Assembly (NCBI RefSeq): GCF_050948215.1
Contig: NC_135153.1
Coordinates: 10,630,058 to 10,694,057, forward strand
Reading direction: 5' to 3'
Source: Halictus rubicundus
Taxonomy: Eukaryota; Arthropoda; Insecta; Hymenoptera; Halictidae
Length of the DNA: 64,000 bases
Shown here: piece after piece, positions 1-11,432 of the stretch
How positions within the stretch are numbered: the stretch's first letter is position 1
How the letters are laid out: each line of letters starts with the position of its first letter
Translations under genes and position numbers: made by a program
Notes under the pieces: model-generated
The model's input: the letters and a program-made list of their open reading frames with translations, nothing else
Told to the model about the DNA's origin: nothing
Database searches by the model: none

Positions 1-360
1 GCATATATTTACGTATAGACATAGATATAATCGTTGCCTACGAAAGAACGGCCAAAAGCGGTGGGAAACGTATATAGCTCCGATTGTGATTCTTTAATAC
101 AAGAAAACTAAATATATTTCGTTATTATATTCATGTATTAGCACTTCGACTGAACCACAATTCGCATCAGCGAACATTAATGTGTTATATCATTAATAAT
201 AACATTATTGTGTTATATCATTTCGTATGTAAAATATAAAATGAAATTATTATTACTCGTCATAATTTTCTTATAACTTTTAAAATAATTAGTATGGACT
301 TGGAAAATGATAAAGGGTTGTTGAAATAAACACTATATATTTTCAACATATAATATTATT
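1..360. other. Intergenic, AT-rich
   Basis: AT-rich sequence downstream of the EDEM2 stop codon, which is on the minus strand. It probably includes the 3' UTR of that gene. I see no coding signal or structured repeat. Confidence 0.5.
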
Positions 361-2436
361 TTAGAAAAATTCCCCAACAATTGATATACGTTGCAAGAAT
401 GATTGAGATTGACAAGATAGCATGTGGTAATTCAATCTTGCGGTTACATTCGTGGGATATAAATTTCTTTTTCTAATATTTTCAAGTAATATTTGTGGTT
501 CAAACTTCGTTATTTTTGTATTGGTTTGCGTAATAAATGATTCTGTATCGTTTCCTACAATAGGCGTAGAATAATGTCCATCAGGTGTGGATGGTGTTTC
601 AAAAGTATCAATAGTTTCGCTATCATCAACTTTATAAATTACAGAAGGAGGTGCAATAACTTGTACTTTCAGTGATTCGGGATTTCGATTGTTTGCAGTT
701 AATCGGTCTTCTTTTTCAGCTGTTATAATTTCGTCAGTCTTATAATTTATGGGAGGCATAGGATTGACCGAATTTTTATTTTCACTGCTCTTTACATCAT
801 TAATAAAACTTTGCCTTATTTCAGACAATTTTATGATTTCAATTGGTTGTTTATCTTCATCCTTTTCTTTGGCATCTTTTTGGTAGAGCGTACTCTGCTC
901 TGGACTTTTCTCTTCTTTCTGGTCACTCACTGGAATGAATTTCCATAATGTTGGCTTTTGGTCAGAAAACAAATTCTGACTTCGATGACAACAATACAGT
1001 GCTCCAGGGTCTATAGGGTGTGCTTCTGTATTGAAAATGTATCCTCCTGCGTCTATAATACATTGGCCCCATTGTGTTTGAATAACTTCTCCTCTTTGGC
1101 CTGAATTATGAATAAAATTATCGGGATCAAAGAGGAGATAAAGATATTTTGTAGTCTCTGCCAAAAAAAAGGATTCCATCCTATCTGCCTTCCGATGGTC
1201 CCTAACATCATTTATAGTCGCATAGCCACATGTTGTTTTAGCACTGTGTTGTAAACTTCTTAATATGTCTACTCCAACTTGTATCAAATAGGGATCACCT
1301 GTTGCTCTATACAAATACATAACCGATTCTATTAATTCTGGTCTTAACGGATATCCTTCTCTGTTAGTGCCTGCTTCGGCTTGAGGAATGTTATAAAATT
1401 CTGGAGTAAATCCAAATTGCTTCCAAACACGGTGGTAATTATGCAATGATTTCATAGCATCTCCGATTTCTCCGAAAAGACTCAGTACACCGGGCCAATA
1501 AGCATCCAAAGACTGAAACACTGGTAAGGTGACTTGACCTTTCGTCATGGAAACCCATAAATGCCAGTCTTCCTGACGAATGTATTTTTCAATCGCTGCT
1601 TTATGCTCTTGAAATATAGATGCCAGCAATGGATCTTGAAATAGTAAGGTGCCTTTTGCTAGATATTCAAAATAAGAATCAACACCTGCACCAATCCCTG
1701 AATCTTGAGCTGTCCAATGACCGGTTAATACATCTATATGATTACCAACTAGCCCAATGTTTGATTTATAGTAGTGCAATGCTTTTATAGCATTCATAGC
1801 TACCTCTTCGTACAATGGATCCCCAGTTAATCTAGACAAGGTTCCAAATTCTAATAAAAATGTACCTATACTAGCAGTACATGTAATACTTGTTTCACCT
1901 TCAGGCACTCCATATTTTAAGTTAACTGTACCATAAGGCATTCCTGTTGGAGTATCAAAAGCAGCAATTAACCTTTTTGCCATGTCCTCCGCAAGACGCA
2001 ACAAGGGACCATTGCAAGGCCAGCCAGGTTCTAGATTGACGCCTGCTTTGCGTGACAGAAGGTGAGCACTGAGCAATCCACCGACTACTCGTATGTTAGT
2101 TTCAAACACAGATACATTTATATTGGCTTCGAAGTTTGCTCTACCACTTATTATTTCTGCCACGCGTCGAAATTCAGAGAAGTTGCCCATTACGGCAAGA
2201 GTGTCCAAAGCATCGATGAGCGTCAACGAGAAGCTACCCCATGTATCAAATCCATCGCAACTCAACGAACGTAGCTCGTCGTACGGATAAGCGTATGCTA
2301 AATAGCTCGAGTAAGCATGATCAAACATCGACCGCACTTCTTCCCTTAGAGCGATTAAATCTTTTTTCTCGTACTCACGTACTCCATTCACCGAAGACAA
2401 AAGTCCGAAAAGTAGCCCTATACCAAGAACGGACAT
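361..2436 (-). CDS. Edem2: EDEM2-like ER degradation-enhancing alpha-mannosidase
   Basis: One uninterrupted frame of 691 codons. EDEM proteins are GH47-family lectin/mannosidases that act in the ER lumen and trim N-glycans of misfolded glycoproteins to send them to ERAD; EDEM2 is credited with the first trimming step in vertebrates. A hydrophobic N-terminal signal peptide (about residues 1-18) is followed by the GH47 domain (about 30-480). Recognisable EDEM blocks include SCDGFDTWGSFSLTLIDALD, a TCTASIGTFLLEFG block, the SGIGAGVDSYFEYLAKG block and YPLRPELIESVMYLYRATGD. After the catalytic domain comes about 200 residues of low-complexity, probably disordered tail rich in K, E, N and T, which makes it longer than human EDEM2 (about 578 aa). 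The start chosen is the first ATG, immediately before the signal peptide. It is divergent from Phtf. The lack of introns is unusual in this window, where every other host gene is split. Family assignment is firm; EDEM2 rather than EDEM1/3 is my reading of overall similarity. Confidence 0.9.
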   Translation of the reverse strand: MSVLGIGLLFGLLSSVNGVREYEKKDLIALREEVRSMFDHAYSSYLAYAYPYDELRSLSCDGFDTWGSFSLTLIDALDTLAVMGNFSEFRRVAEIISGRANFEANINVSVFETNIRVVGGLLSAHLLSRKAGVNLEPGWPCNGPLLRLAEDMAKRLIAAFDTPTGMPYGTVNLKYGVPEGETSITCTASIGTFLLEFGTLSRLTGDPLYEEVAMNAIKALHYYKSNIGLVGNHIDVLTGHWTAQDSGIGAGVDSYFEYLAKGTLLFQDPLLASIFQEHKAAIEKYIRQEDWHLWVSMTKGQVTLPVFQSLDAYWPGVLSLFGEIGDAMKSLHNYHRVWKQFGFTPEFYNIPQAEAGTNREGYPLRPELIESVMYLYRATGDPYLIQVGVDILRSLQHSAKTTCGYATINDVRDHRKADRMESFFLAETTKYLYLLFDPDNFIHNSGQRGEVIQTQWGQCIIDAGGYIFNTEAHPIDPGALYCCHRSQNLFSDQKPTLWKFIPVSDQKEEKSPEQSTLYQKDAKEKDEDKQPIEIIKLSEIRQSFINDVKSSENKNSVNPMPPINYKTDEIITAEKEDRLTANNRNPESLKVQVIAPPSVIYKVDDSETIDTFETPSTPDGHYSTPIVGNDTESFITQTNTKITKFEPQILLENIRKRNLYPTNVTARLNYHMLSCQSQSFLQRISIVGEFF

Positions 2437-2858
2437 TTCGAAAATGTTTTCCTAACTATTGTTGTATCTTATATTATTCGTATTGTAAATGCATATGTAA
2501 GCTAAAATGGTATCGTTTGAACCGTGGCATTACTTAATAATAATAACAAAAGTGTTTTGAAAACCGGCAACCATTTCGGTACACTATATAGGTTACTTCT
2601 CATTCGTCAAATTGGTTATTATGTGTAAATACATGACGTATATATATTTAAAGTTACATGTGAAACATGCTGCTTTCACGTGCAAGTTAAAATATGCAAA
2701 TGTATGTTTTTCGTCACATTAGAGTAACTGCATTCACTGTATTTATTTATACGAATAATATAAAAACATCCATATACTATTGTAGGAAAAAAACGAGGAG
2801 TTTACAATATATTGTAATTTTTAAATTTTACTTTATATATGTTTTATCATACTTAAAC

Positions 2859-3008
2859 GGGGTGCTCCAAAAATGTCGCACTTCCTTGAAAGAGGTCATT
2901 CCTGAGATCATTTAAAATAATTTTCTCAATTCCTCGTTCAAATGATTCCTGAAGATTCCTTCAGGAATTACCCCTTTTAAGGAAGTACAACATTTTTGGG
3001 ACACCCTG
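2859..3008. mobile_element. MITE, about 150 bp, mariner-like ends
   Basis: Left end GGGGTGCTCCAAAAATGTCG and right end (reverse complement) CAGGGTGTCCCAAAAATGTT match over about 28 bp with a few mismatches. Both are followed inward by a ACTTCCTT block. The right end is followed by TA. The centre contains further inverted repeats (TTCCTGAAG / CTTCAGGAA). No coding capacity. Ends of the form CAGGGTGTCCCAAAA are common on Tc1/mariner-derived MITEs of arthropods. Confidence 0.7.
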
Positions 3009-3659
3009 TATACATACTACATATACATATATTCAAACTACGAAAGATAATAGAAAAGAATCTACGTTTTCTCCTATATAGTTAAGTATGTAATTTGGTC
3101 AAACTAGATTCACTACATATGATAAAGTTGTAATTAAATCAGAAGGTTCTTTTTGAAATTCAAAAAGCACAATTAAGGAATTACAAAGACAATATTTAAT
3201 ACACACGTTTAGAGATGTTGTACTTTGAAAAAAAGAATAAAAGAAAATATATAATGTGCGTGATAGCCAATGAAAACCGTTATTACAAATTTATTATCAT
3301 TGGATTGGTTGTTCCAGTGAATGACATTAAAGTCTCTTTTGAACAGAACCCAAGTCTTAATGATACGGCACTGTCGACGAGGAATAGAATTGATATTGCC
3401 AGTTACGTTGAGCGCATAACATATTCATCGCATCAGATCTTGTTAGTAAATACTTACTTGTATATCAAAGGCAATTAAAGGCCATCGTGATACCTCATTG
3501 TCACAGTTGTTATTGTGAATTGGTTGAACGGTCATGTGTTTTCGACAATGACTTAAAAATTAATAAATGTATCACGAACGTCAGTCACACTTCGTGTTTT
3601 TCGACTGTTTAAATATCGTGAAATAAAAAGCTTTTACCGGTTATTGTTCCTTATATATT

Positions 3660-3785
3660 ATGGAAGCAACATTTTCTTTACACCTACTAACAAAAGTATA
3701 CGCAAAATTATCTTCCTTTCATTCAGACACGTCCAATTATTGGGCAAAATTAAAAATTAATAGCGACACTGTAGGACTACGATAG
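3660..3785 (+). other. Candidate upstream ORF of Phtf
   Basis: An ATG-initiated frame of 41 codons that stops 12 nt before the Phtf start codon. It would lie in the 5' UTR if transcription begins upstream of 3660. The peptide has no recognisable family. It may be chance. Confidence 0.3.
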
Positions 3786-3797
3786 CACTCAGCAAAA

Positions 3798-6700
3798 ATG
3801 AAATTAAATGAGTTGGTACATTGGTAAGAAATTCGATTCAATGTTGTATTACAAAGAATTATTTCCATAAAAAACTTTTTCAATATAACATACAATATTT
3901 CTGTTTTAGGTATCAGAAGAAAATTGGTACTTATGATAAGCAACAATGGGAAAAAACTGTAGAACAACATATACTTGGTGGGTTTACACATGTTCCAATG
4001 AGAACTGCAAAACTTAAAACAGAACTGATCGATGTAGATCTTGTGCGAGGTAAAGTTTTAAATGAGGATCTTGCAAATTATATTGAAATAGCACATTTTG
4101 TTTAAATAAGCATTTTGTGAGATTAACTATTAATTATAAATAATTAATAATAATTCTTTATAGGTTCTTCTTTTCCAAAAGCGAAGCCAAAACATGGATT
4201 GTCTACAGTAGCTTGCTTGGCATTTCAAAGGCTATTATTTCTTCCTTTATATAGAAAATGGTGGACACAACAAACTAGTTCAAAAATTTTTATATTATTT
4301 TTACTACTGTATAGTTTACAGTTGATCAACATGTGTATATATTTTTATCAGTTGGCAAAAGATGATGAAAGTGATGTATGAAATCATTGTATTCGTGTTG
4401 CAGTTATGTACATAGAAACACTTAAAAACAATATTTTAAAAAGTCATATTTTTATATTAGATTGTGACCACATCAGAAGTATTAATACCTGTTATTATGA
4501 TGCTTACGCTGTGCATTGTTCATTCCCATATTGTGTCAACACATTCAGGTCCGACAGTGACTAAAGGACATAGTAAACAGAGAATAGTTAGGCGTTCAAG
4601 ACATAGTAGATGTAGATTGGGAAAATCAAGAACAAGACATAGTTTACGTAAGTGTTGCTGTTACAAGATGCATAATCTTTCTATTATTGGGAGCTGAAAA
4701 GAAGTCTCTTGGAACGAATGCGGGAAATGTGCCGTCAAAGCCTAAATATTGGGACTATGGAAACATGGATAGCGGGGACATGTGTGCCGAGTGAGAGTAT
4801 CCCCTTGCCCCTGTGCTATCTCATGAGACTTCTTTTGAGCTCCTAATAATACCAGTTATTAATGTATAACATGTTTCCATAGGTTTACATGATGATTCCA
4901 AATCATTTCAAGATAATGCTTCTGAAAAAGCTAGTACAGCGAGTGGAGAAGTATTGACTTCCGTGCGATTTGCAAAGAAAGTTGAAATTGAAAATTCCAT
5001 GACTGTTAGTCAGTCTCAGGTAATTACAGTTCATTACTTGAGAGTGTTGCAAGTATTAATTTTCCAAAAGTAACTTTAATAGTATCTTATCTTTAAAGGA
5101 ATTTATGAATGTTCAAGCATCCTGTAATAATGAGCTAATTAATATGGCTGTGAGCAATCCTCTTCTTATGAATGAAGCTCCAACTTGTCGTATTCAATCA
5201 AGTTAGTAAATTGTAATATCATTATTAATACATTATACAGGGTGAGTCTCATAACATGATGACTATAAATAACTCGTAAGTTATTTGCTGTACGAACAAA
5301 TTTTTTATTCTTCGTTCACTCATAATCCAATTACACTTCATTAACACTTCGAACAATGCTTGAAATAATATTTGTTTTACAAATATTTTAGGAATTATTC
5401 ATTTTAAGCTCTATTTGGTGTAATACTTTTTACACAGAATTTAGTGCTTTATTAGAATTCGAGAAAAAATATTGTGCATTGCATTTCAAAAAATATTGTG
5501 CATTGCATTTCAAAAAATATTGTGCATTGAATTTCAAAAAACTGAAGGCGGCCCCCATATCTCGATAAAAAAGCAAAGTAACAAAAAGTCCCCCTGGAAC
5601 CATACAACATTTGTTTGAAAAATTTTTCGTACAACGAATAACTCACAGCTAAATAGGATCATATAAATTAGAGGTGTGCGAGAACCCGAAAATGGGTCGA
5701 AACGAGTCGGTTTCTCGCACACCTTTCATTTAAATATTTGCTTTATTCATTGTAGTATAAAATCTTCTTAGCGTAGTAGACAGATATTTAGATGATCCTA
5801 GTTAGCTGAGAATACCCTGTATAGCACCAGTAGAAATTTGTATTTACATGTAGTCTTTTTACAGATGATGTTCCATATGTAAGAAACGTACATCAAGATG
5901 ATGATGGATTTGAAAGTTTAAATGGAAATTTATCAAGTGACAATGATAAAGGGGCTGCGCAAGCAATGTTAGACAAACCTAAAAAACGAAGAGATGTATT
6001 ACATAAAAATAATGACGATTCTGCTAGTCAACAAATCTTATTACAACCCAAATTTTCAGGTTTGGTTTACAAAATATAGTATATTGAAATCAAATACTCT
6101 ATAAAGAGTAACATATTGTTAAATATTAATAGTGTGCATATGTATTATATTTATTGAAAAATGTAGGATTTTGAACTGCTAACATAAGTTTTTCTTAGAA
6201 AGGTAAAGTGGCAAATTAGCTAAATGATTGTGTTCCACTTTCCATGCAGCACTTGAGTTATTGAAGACAGAAGATAATTCTTCAAAAAGCGAAGGAGAAA
6301 CTTCTAATAAAATGGTAAGCAGTTTCAGTAGTGTTAAAATTTTATTGTTTCATACTAGTATGCTTTGTCATTTTTTAATTTTCTTGTAATGTTGTGTTTC
6401 ATCGTGTGGCATAATTAGGTTACATAAAACTCCTACTTAATTGTAAAAATATATGTCAAATATATGTTAAAGGATAAGGTACATGCCCCCATAATAATTG
6501 GGCCAAGAGAAGGTCGACAACAATGTGAAAGCGAAGAGGAAGGAGAATGCGAAGAAGCTGCCACAAATCATTTGACAGAAGCCACAACATCTGCTACCGA
6601 ATGGATGGGAGTAACTACAAATAGTGATGAATGTAGCTATAGGTGCGAAATTATATAGACATTATGATAAATTAATTTCATCTACTTCAAAATTACATTT

Positions 6701-9176
6701 ACGTTTCACATCAGAAGTCCAATTCTTTTTTGTATAATAAAATTATGTGGACTTCAACATTACAAATAGATAGATTTTTATTGCTTTTAGCGAGGTAAAT
6801 CTTATGAATGAACATTTTTACAGTTCCGAGCTTGAGGAGTCTGATATACATAGTGAAAGTAACAAAAATTATTCAGAATTTGTGGAGCATCCTTTCTCTT
6901 GGGAATTTGAATTACCACCTTCTGTAATGCTTAGTTCTAGTTGCGCTTCGTGCGACCGTGGTAATGTATATTGGAATAATAAATTACAAATTATACTTAT
7001 CGATTCATACATAATCCTTTAACGCGGAATAATAAACTCCGTTTGCTTCTCAACTAAAGGAGAATCTTTATACCCCCATAGCAAAAAGTATTCACTTTTA
7101 ACTGGTATTGCTTGTGTATGGGTTGAAAACAAGAATCAAGTTCTGTTTTATTAATAAAACCTTACATATTTTTTTATCAATCTGTATCTCATACATTGAG
7201 TGTTTATTAGAATATTGACAAGATGGACATGTTCCTGAATCATAAATAAAAAAATATATTCACGTATACCAAAGTTTGCCACTCAAAAACTAATAACTAT
7301 TTTAGAATTGGACCAAACTTGAGTTTTTTTTTGAGATGTTAAAAGAATTAATTTACTAGGTCATGTATAAAATAGATTAATTAAAAATTACTATTGGTCG
7401 AAGTTGCAAAGAAAAAGCAAAAGTCACGACTTTTCACATTTTTTTATTGCTATGAGCTATAAATAATTAAAAATGGCAAAAATTGTGAGAAACGGCGATT
7501 TAGATCAACCACCGTGTTAAAGGGTTAAAATTAACACGTTCCTTTTGTGCCACTTGCATTAGTCTATCGGTATTCTAAATATTGTATGATTATAGAGCCT
7601 TTAATAACGAAAATCGGCAACGGTAAGAAGGTGATATGGAACGCGTTAATAACCATATGAACGTGCTAAAGTACTCTAATGTCTTTATAGTAGTGCTTGA
7701 ACTTATTTAAAACTTTTCAGTTTCGTGTACTATCTGGGCACGACGTGATATAAAAAAAGCTGAGCTATCTGTACTAGACATCAGTTCAGCAATTATTGCC
7801 AAAGTAGAATCAATGCCAGAGAGTATGAATTATTTTTATGGGGGGCTGATGGTCAGCGTGGCGTTGTCACTAATACCGTCTATAAATCGCCTAAGCGACC
7901 ACGCAGGAATGGACAATAGTAGTAATCTAGCCAGTTCCTTCATACCAAATGATTTGATTTCCGTTAATTTGGAAACGTACAGCGATATTTTATGTAAAAT
8001 AATAGGTTTAACATTTGGGACAACTTTTTGGTAAGTACAGGTTTATTGAATAATAAAATTCCGATTTTAGACGTTTCACAAAACAAAATTAGAACAGCAT
8101 CATTTAATAAATTGTCGATTTGGTTTCAGGGAGCGTATAGTAATACTTATATCAGCATTCGAGAGGCTTGTGTTATCTTCTTTACTATTTTTCTTATTAG
8201 CAGTTGCTGAACGTACATATAAGCAAAGACTCTTGTATGCTAAACTGTTTTCACATTTAACATCATCAAGACGTGCAAGAAAATCGGATTTACCACATTT
8301 CCGATTAAATAAAGTGCGAAATATTAAATTGTGGCTGAGCGTTAGATCTTATTTGAAAGTAAGTTGTGTAAAAAACATTATAGTTTTTAGTGGTTTTATG
8401 AGTTTTAAGGAATTATTATATTAAAAGTAACGAAATATGTAAAATTTGTTACAGAGAAGAGGTCCGCAACGTTCTGTAGACGTAATAGTATCAGCAGTAT
8501 TTGTAGTTACATTATTATTGTTGTCATTTGTGAGCTTGGAATTAATTAAAGTAAGGAGTAAATCAGAATTAAAGAGCAGTGGTATGAGACAATTGTCTTT
8601 ATAATTATTATAATTTTGCAGGATCTAGAAAGTTTGCATTCCCGATATAACGTTGAAGCTTTATCTTGGAGCTTTTCTCTCGGAATATTTATATTACGTT
8701 TCATGACACTGGGCACGAAAATTAATAAAAAATATAGAAATCTATCCGTCTTAATAACGGAACAGGTACTTACAACAATATAGATTTATCGTTCAAAATA
8801 TACAATGTGCGTTCTAAATTCTGCTAAATCACTGTAATTTTGATTTATTTCTAGATTAATTTATATTTACAAATAGAACAAAAACCACATAAAAAGGAGG
8901 AACTCATGGTAGCGAATAATGTACTCAAATTAGCAGCTGATTTGATAAAGGTAAGGCAGATTTTTTTTATGAATGAGCGCATTTAGAAATATTTTCGCTA
9001 CATCAAGTAATTAATATATTTTACAGGAACTTGAAAGCCCATTTAAAATATCTGGCTTATCTGCTAATCCCTATCTGTACACAATCACGAAAGTGGTGTT
9101 GTTATCCGCTCTTTCAGGAGTGCTTTCAGAATTACTTGGATTTAAACTTAAATTACATAAGATAAAAATCAAATAA
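3798..9176 (+). CDS. Phtf: PHTF family multipass membrane protein
   Basis: Sixteen coding exons: 3798-3823, 3910-4049, 4164-4375, 4461-4647, 4883-5019, 5099-5201, 5865-6059, 6250-6314, 6473-6642, 6791-6960, 7721-8030, 8130-8358, 8455-8550, 8622-8765, 8855-8950, 9027-9176. Phases agree throughout and give about 809 aa, close to vertebrate PHTF1/2. PHTF proteins were named putative homeodomain transcription factors but are ER multipass membrane proteins. Diagnostic features are the N-terminal WYQKKIGTYDKQQWEKTVEQ, IDVDLVRG, the central DGFESLNG motif, hydrophobic segments in exons 3-4 and several more in exons 11-16. Exon 9 could begin at 6473 or 6479; both keep frame. The introns carry MITEs at 4682-4851, 5236-5821 and about 7295-7520. 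The stop codon overlaps an AATAAA. Molecular function in insects is unclear. Confidence 0.93.
4682..4851. mobile_element. MITE in Phtf intron 4
   Basis: 27-bp terminal inverted repeats at 4682-4708 and 4825-4851 (TATTATTGGGAGCTGAAAAG on the left, TATTATTAGGAGCTCAAAAG on the right, reverse complement), followed by AAGTCTC in both. About 170 bp long, non-coding, and inside an intron. Confidence 0.75.
5464..5537. repeat. 24-bp tandem repeat, three copies
   Basis: Unit AAAAAATATTGTGCATTGCA plus TTTC, repeated three times with one change in the last copy. Lies inside the 5236-5821 element. Confidence 0.85.
5672..5724. repeat. Hairpin with AGGTGTGCGAGAA arms
   Basis: Left arm AGGTGTGCGAGAA (5672-5684) and right arm TTCTCGCACACCT (5712-5724) are perfect inverses around a 27-nt loop. 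Related single arms occur at 17784-17802 (pasha intron 2) and 24848-24867 (Rilpl intron 2). This points to a dispersed family. Confidence 0.75.
7295..7520. repeat. Diverged copy of a dispersed MITE family
   Basis: Contains a TTGGACC, TTTTTTTGAGA, GTTA and AATTAATTTACTA series that parallels the arms of the element at 23766-24073. Located in Phtf intron 10. The boundaries are approximate. Confidence 0.45.
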
Positions 9177-9949
9177 AAAAGGTGATACTATTCATTTTCG
9201 TGTAACTACCTCAGAGACGTTAAATAATTAAGGAAGGAAACTCAATCTTGTTATTGGATAATAGAGTGTTCTATAAAATCATTCTATATGGACGAGTAAG
9301 CAGCTGTTTTACTTTTTGATATCTTATTCCATTGCATGTGAATTATTTCTGTTATATATTTCCTCTAATTGCTAGAGGTTTTATGTTTTAGCTAGAAGCT
9401 TGGTGTTGTGTCACAAAATAGTAAATCACAAGCTTCTGCTGGACCCCATATCCCCTCTAGGTCTACTACCTGAGGGTCTGATAAAAAGCCCTGTCGAGCT
9501 TTGAAGTCCAAGTCTTGGTGTGGTTCACACAAAAACTCTACATAATGAGTCTTTGAGATGCTTGGATGAGAATCTGATTCACCTTGCTTTGAAACACCTT
9601 GGGAAACTGTTCGCAGCACGCCTTACAGAATGCTCAAGGTGTGATGTAAAAGAACGAAGGCCATTGCACCTTGTGACTTCCTGCGAAGGATTGATGAGCA
9701 CCAAGTGTATTACGCTCGGGTCCCCTTCCTTCGTAGCTTTGACTTCGAGAGCTCTACAATAAGCTGACTACTAAATCATCATTTACAAAGTATCTATGGA
9801 ACTACTCATGCCTGATTTTTTTTCTATTTTGCACATTAAAAACTGTTTTCTAAGCAGATAACTGAGATACATTCATAGTAGTAACAGCTGTTCATCCGAC
9901 TCTTATTATTTTAGGCATGCAACATAGTAATGGAGTGGACAGCTGCTAT

Positions 9950-10236
9950 GACTGTGAGGGTTACCCTGACCTAATCGATAATCATTTCATCAAGCATTTC
10001 GATCTACTTGTCGACACCTTGAGATCGCCGACAATGTTTTTATCGACACCACGTTTCGTCGACAATATCAACACTCATGTCGACAGATCATGTCAACAGT
10101 ATTCGTTCTATCCTTATACGAAAATTATTTGAAAACATTGTCATGAAATGATTATGGGTGACCTCAACGTGTCGATGTATAAATATTGTAGATAAAGTGA
10201 TTGTCGGCGAGGTCAGGGAAAACCCGACTGTGATGG
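9950..10236. repeat. Palindromic element with an array of GTCGACA-like motifs
   Basis: Outer arms correspond in inverse orientation (GGGTTACCCTGACCT at left; GGGTTTTCCCTGACCT from the right, reverse complement), continued inward by related ATAATCATTTCAT / ACAATCACTTTAT blocks. Inside lie six heptamers of the form (G/A)(T/C)C(G/A)ACA at 10010, 10027, 10042, 10058, 10079 and 10092. Non-coding. Confidence 0.6.
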
Positions 10237-11327
10237 TATTTCAAGTGTCTCCTTTCGAAAAACTGATTACAACATGCTAAATTGAAAGAAAGAAAAAATA
10301 ATTCGCATATGGTTTTCTGGTACAAGGCTCACCTTTTCAAGTACTACATAGCCCTGTATGCAATTCCCCTATAGAGGGGTTTGGGTAAAGTGACCCCATC
10401 ATAGGGTTTTGTGTCCAGATTTAAATACCTTAATGATGATGATAATAATAATTACAAAATGTGAAAGTAGTTAATTGTACTATTACTATAAAAAATACTA
10501 GAATTTTTATTTGTTATATTGCTTTATTCTAATTTCGTATTATTCCATTCTTCTGAAAGTGTTGAATGAAAATGTCAGTTTTTTTGCTATTAGACTTTGC
10601 ACAGTTGCAAAAGGAAACAGGAATGATATGTTATTTTATGGAATATATTATTGAGTTCCAGAAAATTAAATATATTGGAAATAAAGTTGTTTAGAAGCAA
10701 CTGTTATTGATACTTGACGAATCCTTGAGATATATAGTTATTGGTGCTCTATATATTTACTCATGTAGTTAACAATGCTTTGAATGGAATATACAAAATG
10801 TAAAAGAGATATGTAATAGTTCTAGGTCTATGCACATATACATCTTTGCAAAGTTACAAATGTTGTAAATGGCATGTAAAATATACGAACATTGATAAGC
10901 TCAATTTTCTCAATACACTTACTAACGACAACCAACACATGACATGCAATAATTATGTCTTTTCTTTAGATCTTCAAGGTATTTCTGTATAAATGATATA
11001 TATTGTAAAATATAAAACAATAGTACCTGCGCAATAATTCACCTAATTACAGCTAAGATATTTTTAACACGATTTTAAGTGTATCTGTATGTGTTAAATA
11101 AATTTCAAAAATTCAAAATATATACTTGTGTGTAGACAATCATTAAATAATAATACATTATCTTTACTACGCTATAAAGAAAACGTATGACATATATTAC
11201 CAGTGTTTTAATGTTCCTAAATACACATATTAAAAAATTATGGTACGCTTTATTTGTCAGATTACAGAATTGTTACATATGTATTTTGTGGTTACACCGT
11301 CGCCACACACGGGAAATTGAGGAGAAT

Positions 11328-11432
11328 ACAGTTACCCTTTCTCTGCCACTACCGGGAAGTCACGACGCAGAAGCAACGCGAATTGGGTGCGCGCATTACG
11401 TCACGTGATCGGTCCGTGGCGGAAGCGTGGGG
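11328..11432. repeat. Dispersed GC-rich element with CACGTG core, copy 1
   Basis: Matches 50888-50984 in order: AGTTACCC, CTCTGCCACTA, a CACGACG block, AACGCG, CGTCACGTGA and GTGGCGGAAGCGTGGGG. It lies about 400 bp upstream of the Plrg1 start codon. Confidence 0.65.

Larger units (their letters stand above)
2437..3797. other. Divergent intergenic region between Edem2 and Phtf
   Basis: AT-rich spacer between two head-to-head genes, so it should contain both promoters. It holds a palindromic MITE at about 2859-3008 and, just before Phtf, a short upstream frame at 3660-3785. Otherwise I see nothing coding. Confidence 0.5.
5236..5821. mobile_element. Palindromic MITE in Phtf intron 6, with an internal tandem repeat and a nested hairpin
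   Basis: Ends TACAGGGTGAGTCTCA and, reverse complement, TACAGGGTATTCTCAG. Subterminal arms also match (ATAACTCGTAAGTTATTTGC near 5270 against the inverse at about 5630-5665). It contains a 24-bp unit repeated three times (5464-5537) and a 53-bp perfect-arm hairpin (5672-5724) that looks separately inserted. Confidence 0.7.

Noticed and set aside
9390..9770. Region of frames on both strands with more even base composition
   Set aside because: Looks unlike its AT-rich surroundings and might be a pseudogene or repeat fragment, but I could not match it to a family or find its boundaries.
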